Below are positions 1-8,306 of a stretch of DNA of 64,000 nt, piece by piece (position 1 is the first letter of the stretch; each line of letters starts with the position of its first letter). Below the pieces are notes generated by a model, which did not search any database, was not told the origin of the DNA, and worked only from the letters and a program-made list of their open reading frames with translations. This DNA comes from an uncultured Clostridium sp. (GTDB lineage: Bacteria; Bacillota; Clostridia; TANB77; CAG-508): contig CAOKFZ010000006.1 in assembly GCA_948467875.1 (NCBI GenBank), positions 27,390 through 91,389 on the forward strand, in the 5' to 3' direction. Both the position numbers and the translations under genes were made by a program.

Positions 1-1
1 A

Positions 2-778
2 AGTTTGGAAATGATACACAAATTGACAAAAGCCATTTTGGAAAACGACGAAACAACTGCGCTTGAAGCGATTGACGACGTGCTAGAAGACGGCAAAGAT
101 TTGTACAATTTTTTGTGGGAAGTAATTAAATATGTCAAAGATATTTTGGTGTATAAAGCTACGAAAAAGTTGGAATTATACAATCAGGAAGAATTGGATA
201 AAATCAAGAGTTTGGCGGAAAAAGCGGAAAAAACAAGATTTCTGGAAATCATTTATCAATTATCAGAATTGGAAAGTAGCTTGAAGAGCTCAACACAAAA
301 GACGATTATGTTTCAAGCAGGAATTTTGAAAATTTGTATGAAAAAAATAGAAAAACCAATTTTGCAACCTGAAATTGACATAACGCAACCACAAGTTGCG
401 AAAAGGCAACCTGAAGTTGCACAAAATCAGCCAAAAGCAATAAAACAAAACGTGAAACCGACACAGGATTGGCAGGAAATTGTAAACCAATTGAAAAATG
501 CAGGGAAAATACGTTTATATACTTGTTTGGTAAATACGGTTGTGGATAAGTTAAATGACCAAACGTGGGAAATCGTATTCACCAATGGTTTGACGGATTT
601 TAACAAAAGAATTTTGGAAGATCCAAATAATCGCGCTGATTTAATCAAAACAATTGCGATGGCGACTGGTAGTGAAATAAACATTAAATTAAGAGATGGA
701 AAGGCAAAAAAGACAGAAAAAAAGACGGACACATCGGCATTTGACGGACTTGGCATAGATATTAATGTGATTGAATAA
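2..778 (+). CDS. dnaX: DNA polymerase III subunit gamma/tau, C-terminal part (partial)
   Basis: The frame is already open at the window edge, so the AAA+ ATPase part lies outside and about 258 residues are visible. The first 110 residues match the helical domain III of DnaX that binds delta/delta-prime and holds the clamp loader together. A Gln/Pro/Lys linker follows, with short QP-x-V-A repeats, and then a tau-like C-terminal domain (residues ~150-250). Its position directly before ybaB and recR is the classic dnaX-ybaB-recR order, which supports the call. The organism therefore makes a tau-type tail rather than only a short gamma form. Confidence 0.85.
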   Translation, partial: SLEMIHKLTKAILENDETTALEAIDDVLEDGKDLYNFLWEVIKYVKDILVYKATKKLELYNQEELDKIKSLAEKAEKTRFLEIIYQLSELESSLKSSTQKTIMFQAGILKICMKKIEKPILQPEIDITQPQVAKRQPEVAQNQPKAIKQNVKPTQDWQEIVNQLKNAGKIRLYTCLVNTVVDKLNDQTWEIVFTNGLTDFNKRILEDPNNRADLIKTIAMATGSEINIKLRDGKAKKTEKKTDTSAFDGLGIDINVIE

Positions 779-798
779 AATTGGGAAAGGAGATAAAA

Positions 799-1143
799 AT
801 GGCAAAAAGAGGCGGATTTCCAGGAGGAATGGGAGGTTTTGGAGGTTTTAATCCAAACCAATTGATGAAACAAGCAAAAAAAATGCAAGAGGAAATGGAG
901 AAAACGCAAGAAGAATTGCAAGAAAAGACGTTTAGTGCAACGGCTGGTGGCAATGCGGTTTCTGTGACTGTGACAGGTGGAAAAATGTTGCAGGAAATTA
1001 AAATTCAGAAGGACGTGGTTGACCCAGAGGATGTAGAAATGTTGCAAGATTTGATTTTGACTTGTGTGAATGAGGCTTTGCGCAAAGTGGATGATGCCCA
1101 AAATGCAAGTTTTGGCAAATTTAATATCCCGGGGTTAATGTAA
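799..1143 (+). CDS. ybaB: YbaB/EbfC family nucleoid-associated protein
   Basis: A 114-residue protein of the YbaB/EbfC family, which forms DNA-binding dimers and is usually encoded between dnaX and recR, as here. The N-terminus is Gly/Phe-rich (GGFPGG, GGFGGF), then a charged helix with [14 protein letters not shown] and the family motif [13 protein letters not shown]. The ATG at 799 is chosen because AAGGAG lies 7 bases upstream; a TTG at 781 in the same frame has no ribosome site. It lies 20 bases after dnaX and 1 base before recR, so it is probably co-transcribed with both. Confidence 0.9.
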   Translation: MAKRGGFPGGMGGFGGFNPNQLMKQAKKMQEEMEKTQEELQEKTFSATAGGNAVSVTVTGGKMLQEIKIQKDVVDPEDVEMLQDLILTCVNEALRKVDDAQNASFGKFNIPGLM

Positions 1144-1144
1144 A

Positions 1145-1744
1145 ATGGCTAATTATTCACCATCAATTGAAAAATTAATTGAAAATTTTGAGAAACTGCC
1201 AAGTATTGGGCACAAGACCGCACAACGCTTGGCTTTTTATATGTTGGATGTCAGCCACGAGCAGGCGAAAGAGTTTACAGATGCGATTTTGAATGCAAAA
1301 CGCAATCTAAAATTTTGCTCAAAATGCTTTAATATTTCTGACACAGATCCATGTAATATTTGCTCTGATGTGAAAAGAGACCAAACCACGATTTGTGTGG
1401 TGGAGGACGTGCGCGATGTTTTTGCAATGGAGAGAACACACGAATTTAAGGGCGTTTACCATATTTTGCATGGGTCGATTTCTCCCATGAACGGAATTGG
1501 TCCAGACGACATAAAAATCAAGGAGTTGCTCTCAAGGCTAATGGATGGTAGTGTGAAAGAATTAATTTTGGCGACAAATCCGCGTGTGGAAGGCGAAGCA
1601 ACTTCGATGTATATTTCAAAATTGGTCAAGCCAATGGGAATTAAAGTGACGAGAATTGCGAGAGGAATTCCGGTTGGAGGCGATTTAGAATATACAGACG
1701 AGGTGACGCTGACAAAGGCGCTAGAAGGCAGAAGTGAGATGTAA
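1145..1744 (+). CDS. recR: Recombination mediator RecR
   Basis: 199 residues, the usual length. RecR loads RecA at gaps together with RecO, which is also in this window (23347). An N-terminal helix-hairpin-helix ([13 protein letters not shown]) is followed by a four-Cys zinc site at C58, C61, C70 and C73, then a Toprim domain with the VVEDVRDV segment and the conserved end [20 protein letters not shown]. It starts 1 base after the ybaB stop, so translational coupling is likely. Confidence 0.96.
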   Translation: MANYSPSIEKLIENFEKLPSIGHKTAQRLAFYMLDVSHEQAKEFTDAILNAKRNLKFCSKCFNISDTDPCNICSDVKRDQTTICVVEDVRDVFAMERTHEFKGVYHILHGSISPMNGIGPDDIKIKELLSRLMDGSVKELILATNPRVEGEATSMYISKLVKPMGIKVTRIARGIPVGGDLEYTDEVTLTKALEGRSEM

Positions 1745-1829
1745 TATAAATAATGATTTTGTGAGGAAAACTTTATCAATATTTATATACTTATGAAGAT
1801 TCTAAATTAAAAATCGAGGAGTGGAAAGT

Positions 1830-2396
1830 ATGGACCTTGTAGAATTGTCGAGAGATTTGATGTATCAGCAAACGCAAATTAATAAGGCGCCTGCATGGAG
1901 GTTGACGGAATTGGCGATTTTGAAAGGGAAAGAATTGGCGCAAAAATATCAAGAAGATGAAAAGCTGATTTTGACCTCGTTGTATTTGGCGCATACGGTG
2001 TTTAGTCCGATTTGGGCGGGAGAAATTCAGAAAAATCATCCGAATTTGAGTGCAGAATTTTCGCAGAAATATTTAGATGAATGGAATGTTCCAATGGAGG
2101 AGCAGAAAATTATTTTGAATAGTATTCAAGCACATCATGACAAAGTAAAAACAGAAACGAAGATTGCAGAGATTGTGAAAAATGCGGAATGTTTTAAGTT
2201 TGTGACTGTGGAGGGGGCTTTGATTTATCTGCATGAGTGGGGAAGAAGACAAGTGGAATATGAGGAAGCGCGAGATAAAGTGTTGCAGAAAATGGAGCAA
2301 AAAAGAAAATTGCTGACATTGGAGGAATGTGTGAAGGAGGCAGAGGAAAATTGCAAGGAAATTAGGAAATTGTTTGCAGGGAAAATGGGAGAATGA
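1830..2396 (+). CDS. Uncharacterised helical protein with a degenerate HD-like core
   Basis: 188 residues, predicted to be mostly helical. The pattern LYLAHTVF, then IQAHHD and a downstream helix with KNAECF recalls HD-superfamily phosphohydrolases, but the metal-binding Asp residues expected in HD and in the DADR-like segment are missing, so catalysis is doubtful. The C-terminal third is charged coiled-coil-like (VLQKMEQKRKLLTLEE). ATG 1830 is preferred over GTG 1821 because GAGGAG sits 8 bases before it. Its stop is 1 base from the start of the next gene, making it the first gene of a three-gene cluster. I do not recognise the exact family. Confidence 0.6.
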   Translation: MDLVELSRDLMYQQTQINKAPAWRLTELAILKGKELAQKYQEDEKLILTSLYLAHTVFSPIWAGEIQKNHPNLSAEFSQKYLDEWNVPMEEQKIILNSIQAHHDKVKTETKIAEIVKNAECFKFVTVEGALIYLHEWGRRQVEYEEARDKVLQKMEQKRKLLTLEECVKEAEENCKEIRKLFAGKMGE

Positions 2397-2397
2397 A

Positions 2398-2970
2398 ATG
2401 CGAGTTTTGATTTTGAGTTTTAGCGCCAATCAGGTTAATAGAGATAGCTTTGTGCCTAATAAAATTGGTTTGACGTTTTCGTGTGTGGCAGAGTGCGAAA
2501 ATGTGCTGAAAAGTTCTGGAAATGAGGTTGAACATATTTGTATCAATCAAAAAAATATTCAGAAGTGTTTGGCTTGCGGCGAGCGAGGCTGGGGCATTTG
2601 TTTGGCACAACGCAAATGTATTCAAGAGGACGATTTTAATGGGATTTATGAATATATGAGTAATTTTGATGCTTATATTTTTATTACGCCAGTGTATTTT
2701 TGGGAAATGAGCGAGAGTGCCAAAACGTTTTTTGACCGTTTGAAGAGGTGTGATGCTTTTTGCGAAAACTCGAAAATCAGGCATAAGAAAGTTGTTTGTA
2801 TTGCGTGTGCGGGCGGCAGTGGAAGCGGCACAGAGGAAACGCTTCAGGCATTTGACAGATTAAATTATTTTTTGAAAACGCAAATGTGTGGCAGAATTCC
2901 AGTGACAAAAGCGAATTTTGAAACACAAAGAGAAGTGATGAAAGATGCGATGTTGGAGGTAGGAAAATGA
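2398..2970 (+). CDS. Flavodoxin-like NAD(P)H-dependent FMN reductase family protein
   Basis: 190 residues with a flavodoxin-like fold: the N-terminal strand MRVLILSFSANQVNRDSF supplies the phosphate-binding loop, and TPVYFWEMSESAKTFFDRLKR is the typical flavin-ring segment (TPVYW/Y...K..DR) of this family. Cys residues in CLACGERGWGIC resemble iron-sulfur flavoproteins, but the four-Cys ferredoxin spacing is not clear. ATG 2398 follows a GGGAG site and lies 1 base after the previous stop; its own end overlaps the next gene by 4 bases (ATGA). A redox role is inferred; the substrate is unknown. Confidence 0.75.
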   Translation: MRVLILSFSANQVNRDSFVPNKIGLTFSCVAECENVLKSSGNEVEHICINQKNIQKCLACGERGWGICLAQRKCIQEDDFNGIYEYMSNFDAYIFITPVYFWEMSESAKTFFDRLKRCDAFCENSKIRHKKVVCIACAGGSGSGTEETLQAFDRLNYFLKTQMCGRIPVTKANFETQREVMKDAMLEVGK

Positions 2971-3731
2971 GAATAGCACTGGTTCAAATGGATTCGACTG
3001 AAACGAGAGAAGAGAATGAAAAGAAAGCGTTGCGATTTATGGAGCAAGCGGTTTCAGAGAAGGCAGATGTGATTTGTTTGTCGGAGTCTTTTGTTTACTG
3101 GGGGAGCGAACGTAGTCAGAGAAATTGTAGCTTAGAAGATATTGAAAAATATCAGGATTTTGCAAAGGAAAATGAGGTTAATCTTGTGTTGGGTAGTGTT
3201 TCTTTGATAAAGGAAGGTTCGGAGAAGACAACGAATACGTGTTTTGTCATCAATAGAAAGGGCGAGATGGTTCATCGTTATGATAAAAAATATATGTACA
3301 AAGTAAATAAACCAGATTTGGTTGTGGATGAGACGCAAAAGACTATGCCGGGAAATGAGAACGGAATTTTTGAGTTGGATGGCGTGAAAATGGGAGTTGG
3401 CATTTGTTTTGATTTGAGGTACCCAGAATATTTTAGAGAGCTTATAAAAGAGGGAGTAGAGATTATATTTTTGCCATCGCATTTTAGAAAGGCAACTGGC
3501 GCAATTGCTTGGGACGTTTTGACGAAGGCGAGGGCAATTGAAAATCAGGTTTATTTTTGTGCGTGTAACCAAACAGGAGAAGGCAATTGTGGGAATACGC
3601 AAGTGATTTCTTATGAGGGAAAAATTTTAGCCAAGATAGAAAATGATGAAGGAATTATTGTGCAAGAAATAGATTTAGAAGCACAGAGAAAATATAGAAA
3701 AGAATTGCCAGTGTTAGAGCAGATGAGATAG
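2967..3731 (+). CDS. Carbon-nitrogen hydrolase (nitrilase superfamily)
   Basis: 254 residues, full length for single-domain omega-amidase/N-carbamoyl-type amidases. The catalytic triad is visible: Glu in CLSESF (near residue 40), Lys in YDKKYMYK, and Cys in GVGICFDLRYPE. These enzymes hydrolyse small amides or carbamoyl compounds; the substrate cannot be told from the sequence. Its start overlaps the flavodoxin-like gene (ATGA at 2967-2970), so the two are translationally coupled. The terminator hairpin follows directly after the stop. Confidence 0.88.
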   Translation: MRIALVQMDSTETREENEKKALRFMEQAVSEKADVICLSESFVYWGSERSQRNCSLEDIEKYQDFAKENEVNLVLGSVSLIKEGSEKTTNTCFVINRKGEMVHRYDKKYMYKVNKPDLVVDETQKTMPGNENGIFELDGVKMGVGICFDLRYPEYFRELIKEGVEIIFLPSHFRKATGAIAWDVLTKARAIENQVYFCACNQTGEGNCGNTQVISYEGKILAKIENDEGIIVQEIDLEAQRKYRKELPVLEQMR

Positions 3732-3757
3732 AAAATTAGCTATGAATAGCTAATTTC
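3732..3757. terminator. Bidirectional hairpin between convergent genes
   Basis: AAATTAGCTA-TGAA-TAGCTAATTT forms a 10-bp perfect stem between the + strand hydrolase and the - strand DUF3298 gene, whose stop lies inside the stem. There is only a short T-run on either side. Confidence 0.6.
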
Positions 3758-4366
3758 AAAGGTTGGAATTCCTGTAGAATAAGGGGCGATGTCATATTGC
3801 TGAAAATAAATTACAACAGAATTAGGGATGAGATAAAATTGATTTGGCTGAAAAGTTTCTAGAACTAAAGTGCAGTAATTGTCAAAAAATAAATCGGCTC
3901 CTTTTTCTTGAATTTGCTGATTGATTTGCTTTAAAACAGAGAGTAAATAGTTTGGATTTTTGGCAAAAATATCATTTAAAGTTAATTGTTTGTTACATGC
4001 TAAGTTCCAATTTTGTGAAGTGCGAATTGTGGATCCATGAGCACCACCAGTAAAAGTATATTGGTCTTGATACAAACTAATAATTGGACTTTTGTTATAC
4101 GTAATATTAGTTTCTAAAATTAATTCATAAACCATAATGGGATAGCCATTTGCGACATTGTAATTGTAAGTTTTTTTACTGTCTTCGAAGAGAGTTTTTT
4201 TCGCATATGTTTCGAGCTCTAAAGCAAGCGCTAAATTGATAGCGTTAAAATCGCAAATAGAGTAACAATTAGAAAAAATTTGTGGATATTCAATTTTATA
4301 TTTTGCAATCACATTTCCTTTGTAAGTTAATTCATTTTGAATTATTTTTTTTGTCAATTTAAACAT
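3740..4366 (-). CDS. DUF3298/PdaC-like domain protein, cytoplasmic form
   Basis: 208 residues. The central YTFTGGAHGS motif and the C-terminal IYFQQYDIAPYSTGIPTFEI are the signature of the DUF4163/DUF3298 pair (PdaC N-terminal region, RsiV-like). Such proteins are normally secreted or membrane-anchored, but no signal peptide or membrane helix is seen here, which is unusual. ATG 4366 has AGGTGA 5 bases upstream; the upstream GTG (4375) lies inside that site and is rejected. RsiV relatives bind lysozyme; whether this one does is unknown. Confidence 0.8.
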   Translation of the reverse strand: MFKLTKKIIQNELTYKGNVIAKYKIEYPQIFSNCYSICDFNAINLALALELETYAKKTLFEDSKKTYNYNVANGYPIMVYELILETNITYNKSPIISLYQDQYTFTGGAHGSTIRTSQNWNLACNKQLTLNDIFAKNPNYLLSVLKQINQQIQEKGADLFFDNYCTLVLETFQPNQFYLIPNSVVIYFQQYDIAPYSTGIPTFEISYS

Positions 4367-4409
4367 AAAAATCACCTAGAATATTGTATGAAAAAGTGAG
4401 CAAATTGGT

Positions 4410-5315
4410 TCATTTTAAGTCTAACATTTCAAGTAAATTTTTGCAGACAGTAATAAGGTAAGAAATTGTTTTAGAATCTGCTTTAATTCTTGTTTGCCAA
4501 ATAATTTTTCTAATTGTATAAAAGTATAAAGTTTCTAATATTAATTTTTTATCTTCTTTGTAATATTTTGACATGAGTGAAATAAGTTTGTCAATTTTAT
4601 TTTTCTCTAAGTTTGTGTGCTTTAATTCGGCTCTTAAAAATTGAGCAGTTTCAATTATTTTTTCACCAATTATTCCATGAGGATCAATTGCCTTCCAATC
4701 ATGTTCGGATTTTAGAATATTTTTGTGATGTAAATCATCGTGCAAAATATATTTTGGTAAATTCATTTTTTTCATTTTATCATAGAGATTTTTAGCAATA
4801 TTAATCATCCACAAAATGTCTTTAAAAAGTGGATAATTTTCTTTTGCAAATTCAAAATCTTTGATAAATATTTGGTCAAAAGTTAAAAGAGTTTCTGTAT
4901 TATTTATAGGAATTAAAAGGTGATTGGATAAATTACAAAATACTTTTATTCTTTCTTCTGAATTTTCCAAATTATCTAAAGAATATCCGGGACAAATTTT
5001 TTCTAAAATCATAATATTATCTTCAAGATTCGAGTAATGACATTTTGGTGCATAATATTCAGAATATTGTTGGATGATTTTTATTTCTTGCTTAGAACTT
5101 GGTGAACCAATTTTGATGACAACTTCTCCCCATTTTGAAGAGGTGGCAAACATAACAATATTGACGCCTAATGGTTCAACTAATTGAACATTTTCTAATT
5201 CAAATTTTTGGGTATATTTTTCTATAATTTTATGGCTATGATTTAGCCAAATTTGACCTTGTTTTCCATAGCGATTGATGACATCGTTTTTAAATTTTTC
5301 TGGTAATTTTAACAT
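4410..5315 (-). CDS. Aminoglycoside phosphotransferase-like kinase (APH(6)-type)
   Basis: 301 residues with a protein-kinase-like fold. A nucleotide-binding lobe (GEVVIKIGSPSSKQEI) precedes the catalytic loop HDDLHHKNIL and the metal-binding IDPHG, the pattern of the streptomycin 6-kinase / hydroxyurea kinase family. Many chromosomal members phosphorylate unknown small molecules, so antibiotic resistance should not be assumed. It ends 44 bases upstream of the DUF3298 gene on the same strand; a good AGGAG lies before the start at 5315. Confidence 0.8.
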   Translation of the reverse strand: MLKLPEKFKNDVINRYGKQGQIWLNHSHKIIEKYTQKFELENVQLVEPLGVNIVMFATSSKWGEVVIKIGSPSSKQEIKIIQQYSEYYAPKCHYSNLEDNIMILEKICPGYSLDNLENSEERIKVFCNLSNHLLIPINNTETLLTFDQIFIKDFEFAKENYPLFKDILWMINIAKNLYDKMKKMNLPKYILHDDLHHKNILKSEHDWKAIDPHGIIGEKIIETAQFLRAELKHTNLEKNKIDKLISLMSKYYKEDKKLILETLYFYTIRKIIWQTRIKADSKTISYLITVCKNLLEMLDLK

Positions 5316-5436
5316 GTTATTCTCCTTTATATTTTCTTTATTATAAGCTATTTTTGAGAAGAAAACAATAAAAATGTTGACTATTGTTTTAATTATGATT
5401 ATAATAAAAAAGAATAGATAAAAAGGGGGAAAAAAG

Positions 5437-5781
5437 ATGATTAATATAGGAGCAATTATTATAGGATTTATTTTTGCGTATATTGTTTATTTGGGACTTT
5501 GCAGAAGTGGATTTATGTTAGGGTATATTTTAAATTTTTTGTATTGTTTTGCCAATCATTATTTCAAAAATTCAGAGATAACGATGATGGAGGTTGCTAG
5601 AGTATTTTTAGTTGCAGCGATTATAACTTTTTTAGAATTTATTGCGTACAAAAAATCAGAATCGTTTGTGGGATATTTAGTTTATATTGTGTTAATGGTA
5701 GTAGGAATTATTATCGTTATTGCTTTAACAAAAGCATTGTTTACTTTTTTAGGAAATCCATCGATGTTATTTGAAAAATAG
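5437..5781 (+). CDS. Small integral membrane protein, unknown function
   Basis: 114 residues with about three to four hydrophobic segments (MINIGAIIIGFIFAYIVYLGL; FLVAAIITFLEFIAY; YLVYIVLMVVGIIIVIALTKALF). The start follows AAAGGGGGAAA. It lies 12 bases upstream of mutY, so it is probably co-transcribed with it. I do not recognise a family. Confidence 0.65.
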   Translation: MINIGAIIIGFIFAYIVYLGLCRSGFMLGYILNFLYCFANHYFKNSEITMMEVARVFLVAAIITFLEFIAYKKSESFVGYLVYIVLMVVGIIIVIALTKALFTFLGNPSMLFEK

Positions 5782-5793
5782 TAGGGAAGAAAA

Positions 5794-6834
5794 ATGCAAG
5801 ATTTAGATTTAATGAAAAAAATGGCAGAGCCAATTGTTAAGTGGTATCAAGAAAATAAAAGAGAATTGCCTTGGCGAAAAGAGAAAAATCCATATCATAT
5901 TTGGGTTTCTGAAATCATGCTTCAACAAACAAGAATTGAAGCAGTTTTAGGATATTATGAACGATTTTTAAGGAGCTTGCCAATGGTCAAAGATTTGGCA
6001 GAAGTTGACGAAGAAAAATTGCTAAAATTATGGGAAGGATTGGGCTATTATAATCGAGCTAGGAACCTCAAAAAAGCAGCTCAAATTGTACAAGAAAAAT
6101 ATGCTGGAAATATCCCAAAAAATTATGAAGAATTATTAAATTTGCCTGGAATTGGCGAATACACAGCAGGCGCCATTGCATCAATTGCATATAACGAAAA
6201 AGTGCCAGCTGTTGATGGAAATGTGCTTCGTGTGGTAAGCCGAGTTGTGCTAAGTAAAAAAGATGTTTTGGAGCCAAAAACGAAAAAAGAATTTACCGAA
6301 AAATTAAAACAAATTATGCCAAAACAAGCTGGTGATTTTAATGAAGGATTAATGGAATTAGGGGAACGAATTTGTTTGCCAAATGGGGAGCCGATTTGTG
6401 AGCAATGTCCGTTGCAAAAAATTTGTTTAGCCAAGAAAGAAAATTTGACGCTGAATATTCCAGTGCGAAATGCAAAAATAAAAAGAAAAAAAGAGCAAAA
6501 AACAGTTTTTTTGTTGGAATATGAAAATCAAATTGCGATTCGAAAAAGAGATAAAACTGGATTACTTGCCAACTTATATGAGTTTCCAAATGTGGATAAA
6601 AAGTGCACAAAAAAAGAGCTAGAAGATGTTTTGAAGAATTGGAATTTGCAAGTAAATAAAATTGAAAAAATAGGAAGTTATCGTCATATTTTTTCGCATG
6701 TGGAATGGGATATGGTAGGCTTTAAAATTTTGGTCAAAAATACAAATAAAGAATTTGTTTGGGTAGAAAAAAAGAAACTTCTAGAAAAATATCCAATACC
6801 TGGAGCATTTAGCAAATTTCGAGAAAAAGTATAA
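5794..6834 (+). CDS. mutY: A/G-specific adenine DNA glycosylase MutY
   Basis: 346 residues, normal length. MutY removes adenine paired with 8-oxoguanine. It shows the helix-hairpin-helix LPGIGEYTAGAIASIAY followed by the catalytic Asp in VDGNVLRVVSR, a [4Fe-4S] cluster loop (C in ERIC, then CEQC, then C in QKIC; the first spacer is one residue longer than the usual six), and a C-terminal NUDIX-like 8-oxoG recognition domain from about residue 230. The start has GGAAG upstream. The other GO/mismatch repair gene in the window is mutS. Confidence 0.95.
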   Translation: MQDLDLMKKMAEPIVKWYQENKRELPWRKEKNPYHIWVSEIMLQQTRIEAVLGYYERFLRSLPMVKDLAEVDEEKLLKLWEGLGYYNRARNLKKAAQIVQEKYAGNIPKNYEELLNLPGIGEYTAGAIASIAYNEKVPAVDGNVLRVVSRVVLSKKDVLEPKTKKEFTEKLKQIMPKQAGDFNEGLMELGERICLPNGEPICEQCPLQKICLAKKENLTLNIPVRNAKIKRKKEQKTVFLLEYENQIAIRKRDKTGLLANLYEFPNVDKKCTKKELEDVLKNWNLQVNKIEKIGSYRHIFSHVEWDMVGFKILVKNTNKEFVWVEKKKLLEKYPIPGAFSKFREKV

Positions 6835-6857
6835 AAACTACAAAAGCAATAAAAAAC

Positions 6858-6886
6858 TTGCTATATAAAATAATCTATGATATAAT
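6858..6886 (+). promoter_or_regulatory. Sigma-A-type promoter of the DUF3800 gene
   Basis: TTGCTA at 6858 and TATAAT at 6881 with a 17-bp spacer. This shows that an upstream in-frame ATG at 6858 is promoter DNA and not the gene start. Confidence 0.65.
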
Positions 6887-6920
6887 ATATCCGAAAAATT
6901 ATCACGATGAGGTGTTGCTT

Positions 6921-7628
6921 ATGAAGATATATATGTACTTAGATGAAAGTGGTTCGATACATAAAAATAGTAAAACGAAGTATTTTGCGGTTGGTGGTTA
7001 TTTTACTTTTGCACACGATAAGCTTAAAATAATTTCCAAATATAAAAAGATTAATTATGAAATGAAACAAAATAAAAATTTAAGCTTAGACCAAGAAATT
7101 AAATCATATCATATGAAGGATGCAGAAAAAATTAATATATTTGATAATATACAAGACATGGATACTTTTTTTGGTTGTGCAAAAGTTTTCGATAAACAAG
7201 CAATGAAAAAAGAAATTATATATTCTAATATATTTTTTAATTATGCAGTTAAACTTCTTATAAAAGATTGTGTAATTCCGTTATTAAATTTAGAACTTTT
7301 AGCCAACGAAGTAGAATTTATTGTGAGTATTGATAATAGAAATATACGTGTTGGAGAATTAAATAATTTAGAAACGTATTTAAAAACAGAGTTCTGCTTA
7401 GAAAATTTTAATTTTAAAATTACCTATTATGATTCAAAAAATCATTACGGAATTCAATTAGCGGATTTAGTTGTGAATACTTTTTATAACTACTATAAAA
7501 ATAAGAATATTGTGAAAGCGGTTGTTCCTCATTTAAAGTCTAAAAATTTTAGAATCAGTCTATTTCCAGGAGATAAAATCAGTGGTAGAGTTCAAAAAAT
7601 TACATATAATAATAAAGATAAGAGTTGA
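6921..7628 (+). CDS. DUF3800 domain protein (RNase H-like fold)
   Basis: 235 residues. The N-terminus MKIYMYLDESGSIHKNS is the DUF3800 hallmark (LDESG), and the C-terminal half carries the second conserved patch, YYDSKNHYGIQLADLVVNTFYNYYKN (QLADLV). The family has an RNase H/retroviral-integrase-like fold with acidic residues and is common in phage-defence and mobile regions, although its biochemical role is unsettled. The start has a GAGGTG site 10 bases upstream. It stands alone between mutY and the pnuC operon, and very AT-rich codon use fits local acquisition. Confidence 0.85.
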   Translation: MKIYMYLDESGSIHKNSKTKYFAVGGYFTFAHDKLKIISKYKKINYEMKQNKNLSLDQEIKSYHMKDAEKINIFDNIQDMDTFFGCAKVFDKQAMKKEIIYSNIFFNYAVKLLIKDCVIPLLNLELLANEVEFIVSIDNRNIRVGELNNLETYLKTEFCLENFNFKITYYDSKNHYGIQLADLVVNTFYNYYKNKNIVKAVVPHLKSKNFRISLFPGDKISGRVQKITYNNKDKS

Positions 7629-7653
7629 CATGATTGCTTTATTGTGTTAAAAT
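7625..7653 (+). promoter_or_regulatory. Promoter of the flavodoxin-like/pnuC operon
   Basis: TTGACA at 7625 and TAAAAT at 7648, spacer 17 bp. The -35 box overlaps the end of the DUF3800 gene. The expected transcript starts about 7660 and so begins with the structured leader. Confidence 0.75.
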
Positions 7654-7662
7654 ATTATCAAA

Positions 7663-7730
7663 GACCTAGAGTAGGTAGCTAAAAGCTAAACGTATGTTAA
7701 GTACGTTGCCCTCTAGGCATTTTTATTTTA
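7663..7730 (+). ncRNA. Structured leader RNA upstream of pnuC operon, candidate riboswitch
   Basis: CCTAGAG (7665-7671) pairs with CTCTAGG (7711-7717) to enclose two small hairpins, AGCT-aaa-AGCT and ACGTA-tgttaag-TACGT: a compact three-way junction. The closing stem is followed by a T-rich run (7721-7730), so it could itself act as a terminator. Because the operon encodes the nicotinamide riboside importer PnuC, an NAD-related ligand is a natural guess. I cannot match it with certainty to a known riboswitch class. Confidence 0.55.
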
Positions 7731-7754
7731 TCAAATTAACTGGAGGAAAATCAT

Positions 7755-8306
7755 ATGAATTTATACATAAATGGAAGCAATCGCAGACAAAATTGCTACA
7801 AAGTTTTAAGCGATTTAAAGGAAGAAAATGATACGTTATTTTCCTTGTCGGACAAAAGTATTGATTATTGTTTGGGATGTGGCGTATGTGCAGAAGGTTT
7901 AGAAAATTTTTGTGTGCTAGACGATGACATGCAAGAATTATATTTGGATATAGTTCAAGCAGATAAAATCATTATAGCAACTCCAATTTATATGAATCAT
8001 ATAACAGGCATTTTGAAAAATGTAATCGACAGGTGGAACCCTTATAGCGCGCACGATGAACTATTGCAAGGAAAAACAATTTATGTGATTACAGTGGGGC
8101 AAATTAGTGAAAAAGAAAATCAAGAAGTTGCCAAGGATATTCAAAAATATTTTGAGGGCATTGGCGAATTTATGAAATTTAAAACAGTATTTTTGAAGAA
8201 TTTTTCAAGTGGAGAATTGGATAAAGTCGAAGAGGAATATTCAAATTATGAGGAGATTATTCATAAACTAAAAGAAGAAATACAAAATGAAGGAGAAAAT
8301 TCATGA
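7755..8306 (+). CDS. Flavodoxin-like NAD(P)H-dependent oxidoreductase
   Basis: 183 residues, flavodoxin fold. It begins MNLYINGSNRRQNCYK (FMN phosphate loop), has CLGCGVCAEGLENFC (Cys cluster as in iron-sulfur flavoproteins) and ATPIYMNHITGILKNVIDRW, the flavin-binding TP-Y-x(n)-K-x(3)-DR pattern. The start follows GGAGGAAAA. Its stop overlaps the pnuC start by 4 bases, so the two are coupled, which suggests a link to nicotinamide/NAD or flavin redox. Exact substrate unknown. Confidence 0.78.
   Translation: MNLYINGSNRRQNCYKVLSDLKEENDTLFSLSDKSIDYCLGCGVCAEGLENFCVLDDDMQELYLDIVQADKIIIATPIYMNHITGILKNVIDRWNPYSAHDELLQGKTIYVITVGQISEKENQEVAKDIQKYFEGIGEFMKFKTVFLKNFSSGELDKVEEEYSNYEEIIHKLKEEIQNEGENS

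Noticed and set aside
427-1101. Long antisense open frames opposite dnaX, miaB, mutS and others
   Set aside because: They are by-products of AT-rich, Lys-rich coding on the other strand (Phe-rich translations) without ribosome sites or known motifs.
4410-5315. Acquired aminoglycoside resistance gene
   Set aside because: Host-like composition, no mobile context, and many chromosomal relatives act on other substrates.
7663-7730. Purine or TPP riboswitch
   Set aside because: Neither the conserved purine junction bases nor the thi-box motif is present; size and loops do not match.
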